Positions 1 through 7,975 of a stretch of 64,000 bases of DNA are shown in pieces. Both the position numbers and the translations under genes were made by a program. Position 1 is the stretch's first letter. Each line of letters opens with the position of its first letter. The stretch lies in the NCBI RefSeq assembly GCF_009184895.1, contig NZ_WESE01000008.1, positions 94,870-158,869 on the forward strand, written 5' to 3'. Origin of the DNA: Nostocoides sp. F2B08. Lineage in GTDB: Bacteria; Actinomycetota; Actinomycetes; Actinomycetales; Dermatophilaceae. The notes below the pieces were generated by a model. It was not told the DNA's origin, did no database searches, and worked only from the letters and a program-made list of their open reading frames with translations.

Positions 1-355
1 GAGCCTCGGGCTCGAGGCGGCCCCGCTCGCTGTGCCAGGTCCGGGACGTGATCCCGGAGAACGCCGCAGCCGCCCCGAGCTCGGCGCGCACGACGTGCGC
101 GTCGGCGTCGGCGAGCAGCTCCTGGCCGGGAGCGACGTGCAGTCGCAGGCCCAGCTGGTTGGCCATGCTGCCCGTCGGGGTGAAGAGCGCCGCCTCGTGG
201 CCGAGCAGGCCGGCGACCTCCTCCTCCAGCGCCCGCACGGTGGGGTCCTCGCCGAAGACGTCATCACCGACGGGGGCAGCCGCCATGGCGGCTCGCATGC
301 CCTCGGTCGGGGCCGTCAGGGTGTCCGAGAGCAGGTCTGCGCGGTATGCGGTCAC
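1..355 (-). CDS. ltaE: Low-specificity L-threonine aldolase, N-terminal part (cut by window edge)
   Basis: PLP-dependent aldolase that splits L-threonine or L-allo-threonine into glycine and acetaldehyde in the cytoplasm. The frame read from GTG at 355 gives about 118 residues before the left edge. It shows the family's N-terminal signature: LLSDTLTAPTEGMRAAM, then GDDVFGEDPTVRALEEEVA, then ALFTPTGSMANQLGLRLH, the PLP phosphate-binding region of this fold-type I family. The PLP lysine would lie beyond the edge. The start is 7 nt after the stop of the DAHP synthase gene, so the two are probably co-transcribed. The start could be slightly different, but family membership is clear. Confidence 0.85.
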   Translation of the reverse strand, partial: MTAYRADLLSDTLTAPTEGMRAAMAAAPVGDDVFGEDPTVRALEEEVAGLLGHEAALFTPTGSMANQLGLRLHVAPGQELLADADAHVVRAELGAAAAFSGITSRTWHSERGRLEPEA

Positions 356-362
356 ACGCGGC

Positions 363-1724
363 TCATGCGGGCGGGTTGCTCAACATCTCGGCGACGAGGA
401 ACGCGAGCTCGAGACTCTGCTGGTGGTTCAGCCGAGGGTCGCAGACCGATTCGTACCGCTTGCTCAGGTCGGCGTCGAGGATCTTCTCGGCGCCGCCGAT
501 GCACTCGGTGACGTCGTTGCCCGTGAGCTCGACATGCAACCCGCCGGGGACCGTGCCGAGGGCGGCGTGCACCTCGAAGAACCCTCTGACCTCGTCGACG
601 ACGTCCTCGAAGTCACGGGTCTTGAAGCCGGACGCGGACTCGAAGGTGTTGCCATGCATGGGATCGCAGATCCACGTCACCGTCGCGCCGGACCTGGTCA
701 CCCCGTCCACGATCGCCGGTAGGGCGTCGCGGACCTGCCCGGATCCCATCCGCGTGATGAACGTAAGCCGTCCGGGTTCACGGTCGGGGTCGACGAGGTC
801 GATGATGCGCAGGATGTCGTCGACCTCGGCCTTCTGCGAGAGCTTGACCCCGATCGGGTTGCGCACCCGGGAGACGAAGTCGAGGTGAGCCCCGTCGAGC
901 TGGCGCGTGCGCTCCCCCACCCAGATGAAGTGACCCGAGGTGTCGTAGAGGTCGCCGGTGCGGCTGTCCACCCGGCTCAGCGGGCGCTCGTAGTCGAGGA
1001 CGAGGGCCTCGTGGGAGGAGAAGAACTCCGTCGTGCGCATGGCGTCGAACTCCGCACCGCAGGCGGCCATGAACTTCATCGCCTTGTCGATGTCGCGCGC
1101 CAGCCGCTCGTAACGCACGTTGGCGGCGTTCGCGACGAAGCCGCGGTTCCACTCGTGGACGTAGCGCAGGTCGGCGAAGCCGCCCTGGGTGAACGCTCGG
1201 ACGAGGTTGAGGGTCGCGCTGCTCGCGTGGTACGCCCGCACGAGTCGGTGCGGGTCCGGCGTGCGGGCGCCCTCGGTGAACTCGAAGTCGTTGACCATGT
1301 CGCCGCGGTAGGCCGGCAGCGTCACGCCCTCGCGGGTCTCGCTCGTGCTCGACCGCGGTTTGGCGTACTGGCCGGCGAGCCGACCGACCTTGACCACGGG
1401 CACCGAGGCTCCGTAGGTCAGCACAGCGGCCATCTGCAGGATCGTCTTGATGCGGTCTCGGATGTTGTCCGCGGTCGCTGAGGCGAACGTCTCGGCGCAG
1501 TCGCCCCCCTGGAGGACGAACGCCTCACCCTGCGCGGCCGCGGCCATCCGGGTGCGCAGGACGTCGACCTCTCCGGCGAAGACGAGAGGCGGGTAGCTCG
1601 CGAGCGTCGCCACCGCCTCGGCTAGGGCGGCCGGGTCGGGCCACTCCGGCTGCTGGGCGGCCGGAGGTGACGGGGCGGCGGCCGCGGGGGCCGTCGGCGG
1701 GGAGACGGTCGGGGTGCTGCTCAC
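363..1724 (-). CDS. aroG: 3-deoxy-7-phosphoheptulonate synthase, class II (DAHP synthase)
   Basis: First enzyme of the shikimate pathway: it condenses phosphoenolpyruvate and erythrose 4-phosphate to DAHP. The 453 residues are close to the roughly 460 of mycobacterial AroG. Class II motifs run in order: LQGGDCAETFA (metal-site Cys), KVGRLAGQYAKPRSS, RVRNPIGVKLS, ITRMGSGQVRDALP, CDPMHGNTFES and HVELTGNDVTECIGG. The N-terminal 25 residues are Ala/Pro-rich and low in complexity. GTG at 1724 is favoured because a TATCCT hexamer lies 7 nt upstream, which suits a leaderless transcript. It is the only aromatic-pathway gene here apart from trpD, which fits the scattered aro/trp genes of actinobacteria. 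Confidence 0.95.
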   Translation of the reverse strand: MSSTPTVSPPTAPAAAAPSPPAAQQPEWPDPAALAEAVATLASYPPLVFAGEVDVLRTRMAAAAQGEAFVLQGGDCAETFASATADNIRDRIKTILQMAAVLTYGASVPVVKVGRLAGQYAKPRSSTSETREGVTLPAYRGDMVNDFEFTEGARTPDPHRLVRAYHASSATLNLVRAFTQGGFADLRYVHEWNRGFVANAANVRYERLARDIDKAMKFMAACGAEFDAMRTTEFFSSHEALVLDYERPLSRVDSRTGDLYDTSGHFIWVGERTRQLDGAHLDFVSRVRNPIGVKLSQKAEVDDILRIIDLVDPDREPGRLTFITRMGSGQVRDALPAIVDGVTRSGATVTWICDPMHGNTFESASGFKTRDFEDVVDEVRGFFEVHAALGTVPGGLHVELTGNDVTECIGGAEKILDADLSKRYESVCDPRLNHQQSLELAFLVAEMLSNPPA

Positions 1725-1731
1725 CCGGACA

Positions 1732-1737
1732 AGGATA
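1732..1737 (-). promoter_or_regulatory. -10 hexamer of aroG (leaderless)
   Basis: TATCCT on the minus strand, 7 nt before the GTG at 1724. No Shine-Dalgarno sequence lies between them. Confidence 0.5.
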
Positions 1738-1787
1738 GTTCCCTCCTCAGGCGGGCCGGTCCGCGTTCGGATGCCGGTATGCGGGGG

Positions 1788-2504
1788 TCACCCAGGCGGG
1801 GGTGTGTCCAGGCCCCGAGCGATCGCGAAGCGGACGAGCTCGACGCGGTTGTGCATGTGCAGCTTGCCGAGGGTGTTCTGCACGTGGTTCTGCACGGTGC
1901 GGTGGGAGATGCCGAGATCGGTCGCGATCTCCTTGTACGACATTCCGGTGGCGACGAGCCGGAGCACCTCGACCTCCCGTTCGGTGAGCTCCGGCACCCG
2001 GTCACGGCCCGATCCGTCCGGCCCCTCCCGGTCGGCCCTGGCCTGCTCGTCGTCGGCGATCCGGGTGAACTCGCCGAGCACCATTCCGGCGAGACCGGGG
2101 GTGAAGACCGCCTCACCGCGCGCAGTGGCCCGCACCGCCTCGATGATCTCGGCAGGGCGGGCCGACTTCACGAGATAGCCGGTCGCACCCGCCTTGATGG
2201 CCGCGAGGACGTCGGCCGGCTCCCCGCTGGCGCTGAGGATGAGGATGCGAGTCTCGAGGTCACCGAGGGCGCGACACACCTCGTCACCCCGGAGCCCGGG
2301 CAGGTTGAGGTCGAGGACGAGCACGTCGGGTCTCGTCGCGTGCGCCCGGCGCACCGTCGCCGGCCCGTCGGCGGCCGTCGCCACGACGCGCAGGCCGGCG
2401 GCGACGAGGTCGCGCTCGAGGGCGGCGAGCCAGAGCGGGTGGTCGTCGGCGACCAGCACGGTCGTGGGTGCCGGGGGTTCGGCGCCGGTCGACGGGGAGG
2501 TCAC
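1788..2504 (-). CDS. LuxR/NarL-family response regulator
   Basis: Cytoplasmic transcription factor paired with the sensor kinase encoded just upstream. The receiver domain (about residues 15-135) has the acidic pair ADD at 20-21, phospho-acceptor Asp65 in VLVLDLNLPG, and a Lys in GATGYLVKSARP. A LuxR-type helix-turn-helix follows at about 172-232 (LTEREVEVLRLVATGMSYKE, then IATDLGISHRTVQNHVQNTL). The GTG start overlaps the kinase stop codon as GTGA, so the pair is translationally coupled. The partner kinase resembles the MacS group of actinobacteria, which would make this the MacR-type regulator. The target genes are not evident from the sequence. Confidence 0.9.
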   Translation of the reverse strand: MTSPSTGAEPPAPTTVLVADDHPLWLAALERDLVAAGLRVVATAADGPATVRRAHATRPDVLVLDLNLPGLRGDEVCRALGDLETRILILSASGEPADVLAAIKAGATGYLVKSARPAEIIEAVRATARGEAVFTPGLAGMVLGEFTRIADDEQARADREGPDGSGRDRVPELTEREVEVLRLVATGMSYKEIATDLGISHRTVQNHVQNTLGKLHMHNRVELVRFAIARGLDTPPPG

Positions 2505-3667
2505 GACGTCACTCTGTCACGGCGCGAGGGGACGTCGATGACGACCGTGCACCCGGCCCCGGGGCGGCTCCGCCAGCTCACGCTCCCGCCGAGGTCCTCG
2601 ATGCGGCTGCGGATCGAGGCCGAGGCTCCGAGGCGGCCCTGGTTCTGTGCCTGGGCGAGGCGCCCTGGCTCCATGCCGACCCCGTTGTCGCGCACCGTGA
2701 CCCGGACGGCGTCCCGGGTGCCCTCCACGAGGACCCATGCCTCGGCATCGGGTCCGGCGTGACGGGTGACGTTGTCGAGTGCCGCCTCGACCGCGCGCGC
2801 GACCTCGTCGGCGACCCGGGGTGTCACCTCGACCGGTACCGCCGGAGTGACCACGCTCACCCGGTGGGTCTCGAGCGGGAGGAGCCGGGCGCGCAGGTCG
2901 CGTCCCCCGGAGGCGAGCGGTGCCGGGTGAGAGGACGTGATGAGGTCCCGCAGCGACCTCTCCTGCTCGGCGGCCAGTCGGGCCAGTTCCGCGCTCTCGC
3001 CGCCGAGCTCGTTCCCCCGCCGGTTGATGTAGGCGAGGGCCTGCAGGACCCCGTCGTGAACGGCGCGGGAGAGCCGTTCACGCTCCTTGAGCCGTTCCTG
3101 CTCGGCCAGCACGGCCTCGAGCCGCTGCTGTCCCTCACGGGCCAGGTCGACGGCCAGACCGAACAGGCCGCCCAACAGGACGAGCAGCACGATGTTGTGC
3201 AGGGTCGTCGCTGTCGGCACGAACCCGACTGCGATCAGGTCGGCCACCCCGATGACGACGGCGGCCACCAGTCCTCCGCGGACGCCGAGGAGCACCGCAG
3301 CACCGAGCACGCTACCGGCCGGCCAGATACTTGGAATGGTCGCCACTCCGGCCGCGATGTTCTCCGGAGTGTCGACGAAGCGCGACGCGACGATGCCCGC
3401 GACGGCTATCGCGATCTCGAGCACCGTCGTCGTCACGGTGCGGCGACGGTAGAAGAGCATCGCCAGGCTCCACGCCATGAGGACCGCGATGATGACGAAG
3501 GCCAACCAGGGGCGGAGCATCTCCTCATGGCGGCGGTAGGCCAGCTGCCCCGCATACAGGGCTGCGATGGGTCGGAAGACGTCCAGGCCGGCCCAGGAGG
3601 CCACCGCGACAATCGGCTCCCGACGGCCGCTGCGGCCGGTGCGGTCAGCTCGCAGCGCGGTCCACAT
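2501..3667 (-). CDS. MacS-like membrane sensor histidine kinase
   Basis: Integral-membrane kinase of the HisKA_3 (NarL-partner) type that would phosphorylate the LuxR-type regulator with which it overlaps by 4 nt. About five hydrophobic segments occupy the first 190 residues (for example LAFVIIAVLMAWSLAMLFY and NIVLLVLLGGLFGLAVDL). A short coiled linker leads to the phospho-acceptor His in RLSRAVHDGVLQALAYI, and the C-terminal ATPase has DNVTRHA (N box), VRDNGVGM (G1) and LGASASIRSRIEDLGG. I chose ATG at 3667 (388 residues) because the part upstream of it is Gly/Arg-rich and would overlap the acyltransferase gene further. GTG at 3721 is the alternative. The stimulus is unknown; members of the group have been linked to envelope stress in relatives. 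Confidence 0.85.
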   Translation of the reverse strand: MWTALRADRTGRSGRREPIVAVASWAGLDVFRPIAALYAGQLAYRRHEEMLRPWLAFVIIAVLMAWSLAMLFYRRRTVTTTVLEIAIAVAGIVASRFVDTPENIAAGVATIPSIWPAGSVLGAAVLLGVRGGLVAAVVIGVADLIAVGFVPTATTLHNIVLLVLLGGLFGLAVDLAREGQQRLEAVLAEQERLKERERLSRAVHDGVLQALAYINRRGNELGGESAELARLAAEQERSLRDLITSSHPAPLASGGRDLRARLLPLETHRVSVVTPAVPVEVTPRVADEVARAVEAALDNVTRHAGPDAEAWVLVEGTRDAVRVTVRDNGVGMEPGRLAQAQNQGRLGASASIRSRIEDLGGSVSWRSRPGAGCTVVIDVPSRRDRVTS

Positions 3668-4400
3668 CGGGGCTCCCCTCGCCCCGCCGCGCACGCGGGG
3701 CGACGTGTCGGCCCCGCCCACGGTTCTTGATCCGGTCCTTCATCGTCGACGCGTACTCGTCGACGTACTCCTGGTCGGACAGGCGCATCAGCTCGTAGAG
3801 GATCTCGTCGGTCGCCGAGCGGAGGACGAACCGGTCCTCCTCCATTCCCTCGTAGCGCGAGAAGTCCAACGGCTGACCGATCCGGACACCCACCCGGGTG
3901 ATCCGAGGCACGACCCGTCCGGTCGGCTGGGCCTCGTCCGTCCCGACCATGACGACAGGGATCACGGGAACCTTTGCCTCCAGGGCCAGGCGGGCCACAC
4001 CGGTCCGCCCTCGGAACAGGCGGCCGTCCGGGGATCGGGTGCCCTCGGGGTAGATGCCGAGGAGTTCACCTCGCCCGAGGACCTTCAGGCCCGCCTTGAG
4101 CGCCGCGTTGCTCGCCTTGCCACCGGAGCGGTCGACGGGGAGCTGTCCCACGCCGCGCATGAACGTCGCGGTGAGCCAGCCTTTGAGGCCCCGTCCGGTG
4201 AAGTAGTCGGACTTGGCGAGGAACGTCACCCGCCGGTCCACGACGAGCGGCAGGAAGATCGAGTCACTGAAGGACAGATGGTTGCTCGCGAGGATCGCCG
4301 GGCCCTCGCGCGGGATGTTCTCCAGTCCCTCGACCCAGGGACGGAAGAACAACCGGAGCACCGGCCCGAGGGCGAAGCGCTTGAGGAACCAGTAGAGCAC
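3645..4400 (-). CDS. PlsC-like 1-acyl-sn-glycerol-3-phosphate acyltransferase
   Basis: Membrane-associated acyltransferase of the LPLAT/AGPAT family, expected to transfer an acyl chain to lysophosphatidate or a related lysolipid. It has 251 residues. The catalytic HX4D block is NHLSFSD (His41, Asp46). The acceptor-binding block is GIYPEGTRSPDGRLFRG, followed by VPVIPVVMVGTDEAQP. A short hydrophobic N-terminus (MLYWFLKRFALGPVLRLFF) would anchor it to the inner leaflet. The GTG at 4400 gives the family's usual N-terminus. The 3' end overlaps the start of the kinase gene by 23 nt. The exact acceptor lipid cannot be read from sequence. Confidence 0.88.
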   Translation of the reverse strand: MLYWFLKRFALGPVLRLFFRPWVEGLENIPREGPAILASNHLSFSDSIFLPLVVDRRVTFLAKSDYFTGRGLKGWLTATFMRGVGQLPVDRSGGKASNAALKAGLKVLGRGELLGIYPEGTRSPDGRLFRGRTGVARLALEAKVPVIPVVMVGTDEAQPTGRVVPRITRVGVRIGQPLDFSRYEGMEEDRFVLRSATDEILYELMRLSDQEYVDEYASTMKDRIKNRGRGRHVAPRARRGEGSPDVDRAAS

Positions 4401-4502
4401 GTCCGCATGGTACGGCAGCCGGACTCGGACGGCAGCGGACCCGACGCGCGGCGACAGAGTCGGGGATTGCGGAAACCGCCCGGTTCAGCGTGGAATGATG
4501 CC

Positions 4503-5267
4503 GTGGTGAGCATTCCCGGCGCGACCCCCTTCCAGCACGACGGCGACTCCGGAGTCGGCGTCCTCCTCAGCCACGGCTTCACCGGCAGCACCGTCAGCAT
4601 GCGGCCGTGGGCCGAGGACCTCGCCGCTGCAGGTCACTCGGTCTCCCTGCCGCTGCTCCCGGGCCACGGGACCACGTGGCAGGAGATGAACGGCACGACC
4701 TGGCAGGACTGGTACGCCGAGCTCAGCCGGGGTTTCGCCCGACTGACCGACCGGTGCCACCACGTCGTCGTAGCGGGACTGTCCATGGGCGGAGCACTCG
4801 TCACGCGGCTGGCGCAGGACCACCCCGACCGCATCAGCGGACTCGTGCTGGTGAACCCGGCGTTCAAGGTCGAGGACCCCCGGATGCGGGCACTTCCGCT
4901 GCTCCAACGCGTCCTGCCGTCCCTGCCCGGCATCGGCAACGACATCAAGAAGCCGGGTCAGGACGAGGGCTGCTACGACCGCATACCGCTCAAGGCGCTG
5001 TACTCCCAGACCCAGCTGTGGAGCGAGGTGGTGGGGGACCTGCCGCGGCTGACCCTGCCCGTCCTGCTCTTCCGGAGCCCGGAGGACCACATCGTCCCGG
5101 CGTCGAGCTCGGCGCTGTTCCTCGAGCGGGTCGGCAGCACGGATGTCCACGAGGAGCTGCTCGTGAACAGCTATCACGTCGCCACCATCGACAACGACGC
5201 ACCGACGATCTTCGCCATGACCCGGCAGTTCATCGACCGGGTCTGCGAGGTGAATGCCGCGTCATGA
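4503..5267 (+). CDS. Alpha/beta-hydrolase, carboxylesterase/monoacylglycerol lipase type
   Basis: Serine hydrolase of the carboxylesterase family (Est30-like), probably acting on short or medium acyl esters or monoglycerides in the cytoplasm. In about 254 residues the triad is visible: nucleophile Ser in GLSMGGA, Asp in RSPEDHIVP, and His in NSYHVATID. The oxyanion loop is SHGFTGSTVSM. The start is GTG 4503 or the next codon, GTG 4506; there is no clear ribosome site. Its stop overlaps the next gene's ATG (ATGA). It is divergent from the PlsC-like acyltransferase gene, so both may act on glycerolipids, but that is inference. Confidence 0.85.
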   Translation: MVSIPGATPFQHDGDSGVGVLLSHGFTGSTVSMRPWAEDLAAAGHSVSLPLLPGHGTTWQEMNGTTWQDWYAELSRGFARLTDRCHHVVVAGLSMGGALVTRLAQDHPDRISGLVLVNPAFKVEDPRMRALPLLQRVLPSLPGIGNDIKKPGQDEGCYDRIPLKALYSQTQLWSEVVGDLPRLTLPVLLFRSPEDHIVPASSSALFLERVGSTDVHEELLVNSYHVATIDNDAPTIFAMTRQFIDRVCEVNAAS

Positions 5268-5746
5268 CGCCGGAGCAGCCCGAGCGCGACCTCGACAAGG
5301 AGTTCGAGGCTCTGATCGCGGGCTGGGACGCAACCGGTCCGATCGAGGATCCGGCGCCGCCCCCTCCCGCGCCATCGGGGCCGGCACCGCCCGAGCCCCC
5401 TGCAGCGGGTCCGCCCCCGGGTGTGAACATCTGGCGCGGGCCCACCGCGTGGGTGCCGCCCGAGGACACCCGAGGCGCCGACGCGACCCCCGAACCGGAT
5501 GACGAGGAGGACGAGTTCCGTCCCGATCCGGTCGTGTTGCCCCCGCAGGAGGACCTGCACTTCTGGGGAATCATCGTCGGCCTGGTCGGCGGCGGTCTGC
5601 TTCTGCTCTATGTCGCGCTGACCGGTGCGTCGACGTCATCCTGGTGGTTCCTCGGAGCCGTCGGACTGTTCGTCGGTGGGTTCGCCCTACTCATCCTCCG
5701 GCAGCCGCGCGACCGCGACACGACCGATGACGGGACCCGGCTCTGA
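5264..5746 (+). CDS. Proline-rich small membrane protein of unknown function
   Basis: 160 residues. I do not recognise a characterised family. Residues 1-30 are charged (PERDLDKEFEALIAGWD), 30-55 are Pro/Ala-rich, 70-90 are strongly acidic (DDEEDEFRPDP), and two transmembrane helices follow at about 100-145 (LHFWGIIVGLVGGGLLLLYV and FLGAVGLFVGGFALLIL) before a short charged tail. The cytoplasmic acidic/Pro domain on a hairpin anchor is typical of small actinobacterial envelope proteins. It is translationally coupled to the esterase through an ATGA overlap, so it is likely made together with it. Confidence 0.75.
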   Translation: MTPEQPERDLDKEFEALIAGWDATGPIEDPAPPPPAPSGPAPPEPPAAGPPPGVNIWRGPTAWVPPEDTRGADATPEPDDEEDEFRPDPVVLPPQEDLHFWGIIVGLVGGGLLLLYVALTGASTSSWWFLGAVGLFVGGFALLILRQPRDRDTTDDGTRL

Positions 5747-5774
5747 GCTGAGAAAGCGTGGTCGAGCGGTCACC

Positions 5775-7163
5775 TCAGCGCGACAGCGACCTGTCCACGA
5801 GAATTAGTGAGTTGCGCATCGGGTCGTAGGTCCGACGGCGCTCGTCGGGCAGGTCGGAGGCCGAACCCCGATCGAACCCGTGCTCGATGAACCAGTGCGG
5901 CGTCTGAGTGGTCAGAGCGAAGAGTCGGCTCACACCCAACCCTCGGGCGGTGACCCGGGCACGGCGGAGGAGGACGGCCGCGAGGTCACGCCCCCGGTAG
6001 TCGGGATGGACTGCGACGCAGGCCAGCTCGGCCGAGCCCTCTGACGGGAACGGGACCAGTGAGGCACAGGCGATGACGGTTCCGTCGCGGACGATGACCG
6101 AGAAGGTGTCGATATCGAGCTCGAGCTGTTCGCGGCTCCGAGGCACGAGAGTGCCGGCGCCTTCCAGCGGCGCGATCAAGGACATGATCCCGGCGACGTC
6201 GTCGATGGTCGCCTGCCGAGTGGACTCATAGTCGTCGTCGGCCGAGATCATCAGGCCGCAGCCGTCACGGGTGTAGAGCTCGCGCAGGAGCGGGCTGGCT
6301 CCCTCGGCCCCGATGAGGTGCACCCGGCGGACGCCCGCACGACACGCGGAGAGCGCAGCGCGCACGCAGTTGCGGTCCTCCGGTGAGAGCGTCCGCTCCC
6401 GAAGCTCGGTGACGAGCATCGTCTCGGCGGCGCTCAGGGGCAGCTGGCCGGCGTCTCCGGCGTCGAGGGCGATCCGCCAGGTGCCCGGCTCCGACTCGAT
6501 GACGAAGATCAGCTTGTCCGCGCCGAGCCCCGTCGCTACCGCCTCGGCGACCTCGGCGTTACGGAGGTTGAAGGTCTCGCCGGTCGGCGAGTAGCCGATC
6601 GGGGAGATCAGGACGATCCGATCGGTGGACAGCTGATCACGGATCTCGGACACCGCGACACTGCGGACGAGACCGGTGAGCGCGTGGTCGACACCGTCCC
6701 GGACACCCACCGGACGGGCGGTCACCCAGTTGCCGCCGACGACCTTGAGTCGGGAGCCCGCCATGGGCGTATTGCCGAGGCTCGCACTCAGTCGTGCCTC
6801 GATGTCCATGCGCAGCGAGCCGACGGCCGCTTTGACCGCCTCCATCGTCGGTCCGTCGGTCACCCTGAGGTCTCCGGCGAACCGGGACCGGATACCCCTG
6901 ACCTCGAGCTCGGCCTCGATCTGGGGGCGCACCCCGTGCACCAGCACGATGCGGACGCCGAGGCTGGACAGGAGCGCGATGTCGCCCAACAGCCGGTCGG
7001 TATCCCCTCGCAGGCAGATCTCTCCGGGGAAGGCGATGACGAAGGTCTTGCCGTTGTGCGTGTGGATGTAGGGAGCCGCGCTGCGGAGGGCGTGGACGAA
7101 GTGCTCGCCCGTGACGTCCGGAGGGGTGCCGCGTTCGGGCGCGTCGGGCTGCTCCTCGTTCAC
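5775..7163 (-). CDS. argA: Amino-acid N-acetyltransferase (N-acetylglutamate synthase), kinase-like + GNAT fusion
   Basis: Catalyses acetyl-CoA + L-glutamate to N-acetylglutamate, the first step of arginine synthesis. The 462 residues form two domains. An amino-acid-kinase-like regulatory domain (about 30-300) carries KTFVIAFPGE, LGVRIVLVHGVRPQIE and IVLISPIGYSPTGETFNL. A C-terminal GNAT domain (about 320-460) carries ACVAVHPDYRGRDLAAVLL and LFALTTQTPHWFIEHGF. This is the classical proteobacterial ArgA architecture, whereas many actinobacteria use a short single-domain ArgA and/or bifunctional ArgJ. GTG at 7163 was chosen because TACGCT lies 7 nt upstream and the residues before it look like non-coding shadow. 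Arginine feedback through the kinase-like domain is expected from the family. Confidence 0.9.
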   Translation of the reverse strand: MNEEQPDAPERGTPPDVTGEHFVHALRSAAPYIHTHNGKTFVIAFPGEICLRGDTDRLLGDIALLSSLGVRIVLVHGVRPQIEAELEVRGIRSRFAGDLRVTDGPTMEAVKAAVGSLRMDIEARLSASLGNTPMAGSRLKVVGGNWVTARPVGVRDGVDHALTGLVRSVAVSEIRDQLSTDRIVLISPIGYSPTGETFNLRNAEVAEAVATGLGADKLIFVIESEPGTWRIALDAGDAGQLPLSAAETMLVTELRERTLSPEDRNCVRAALSACRAGVRRVHLIGAEGASPLLRELYTRDGCGLMISADDDYESTRQATIDDVAGIMSLIAPLEGAGTLVPRSREQLELDIDTFSVIVRDGTVIACASLVPFPSEGSAELACVAVHPDYRGRDLAAVLLRRARVTARGLGVSRLFALTTQTPHWFIEHGFDRGSASDLPDERRRTYDPMRNSLILVDRSLSR

Positions 7164-7170
7164 GAGGGCC

Positions 7171-7176
7171 AGCGTA
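7171..7176 (-). promoter_or_regulatory. -10 hexamer of argA (leaderless)
   Basis: TACGCT on the minus strand, 7 nt before GTG 7163. It supports the shorter start for the gene. Confidence 0.45.
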
Positions 7177-7252
7177 GTCAGCCCGCGCGACCGTGGGCAC
7201 GGGCGTCGACGGCGAGGCCGAACCTGACGACCCGGAAGGCGGCCGATACGGA

Positions 7253-7975
7253 TCAGAGGAGGATGTCGACCCAGACGGGCCGGTGGTCGCTCGCTCGGAG
7301 CAGCTCCTCCTCGTCGAGGTCGAGCGGGCAGTGCGGGAGAACCTCGATGTCCGGTGACGCGAGGATCACGTCGAGGACCGCCCGGGGACGTCGGACGGGG
7401 TACGTCGGCGCATCGGGTGAGACGAGACACAGCCGGGACTCGAGCAGCTGACTGGCACTCCCCGACCGGTGCTCGTTCAGGTCCCCGGCGAGCACGATGC
7501 GATGCGGCCCTCCGGCCGTTGCGACGACATCGTCGATGATCGTGCGGGTGTGGACGTGACGCTCTCCCGCGTTCAGGCTCAGATGCACGCTCGACACGGT
7601 CAGTGCAGCCAGGTCCGGCCGTCCGGTCGGGCGGACCCGGACCACCGCATACCCTCTGGATCGGGTGAACAGGGCCACGGTGAGCCGGCTGTGGCGAGCC
7701 TCGACCGGACTGACCCGGTCACCGGTGAAGACCGTGGTGCCGCCGCCGCCCCGGTGCCCACCCGGCCAGGACATGCCGCACTCCTCGGCGAACCGGCGAA
7801 CCCGCCAGCCGCTGACCGGATGCCTCGGAACCTCCTGGAGGCAGAGCACATCGGGCGCGATCGCGCGCACCACCCGTGACGCAGCACGGCGGTCGTCGAG
7901 GAAGTCGCGAGTGTTGTAGCCGGCGACCCGTAGCCGAGTCCGACCGGTGTGGTCACCGGCGGGATCGACCGTCAC
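7253..7975 (-). CDS. Endonuclease/exonuclease/phosphatase (EEP) family protein
   Basis: 240-residue metal-dependent phosphoesterase of the DNase I/EEP fold. Motifs in order are VAGYNTRDF (metal Asn), DVLCLQEVPRH (Glu), SSVHLSL (catalytic His), VLAGDLNEHRSGS (Asp/Asn pair) and the C-terminal ASDHRPVWVDI (catalytic His). There is no signal peptide, so it acts in the cytoplasm. The substrate (DNA, RNA, inositol phosphate or other phosphodiester) cannot be told from the motifs. The GTG start overlaps the ROK kinase stop by 4 nt, a translational coupling that places it in the SRPBCC-ArsA-glucokinase gene group. Confidence 0.85.
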   Translation of the reverse strand: MTVDPAGDHTGRTRLRVAGYNTRDFLDDRRAASRVVRAIAPDVLCLQEVPRHPVSGWRVRRFAEECGMSWPGGHRGGGGTTVFTGDRVSPVEARHSRLTVALFTRSRGYAVVRVRPTGRPDLAALTVSSVHLSLNAGERHVHTRTIIDDVVATAGGPHRIVLAGDLNEHRSGSASQLLESRLCLVSPDAPTYPVRRPRAVLDVILASPDIEVLPHCPLDLDEEELLRASDHRPVWVDILL

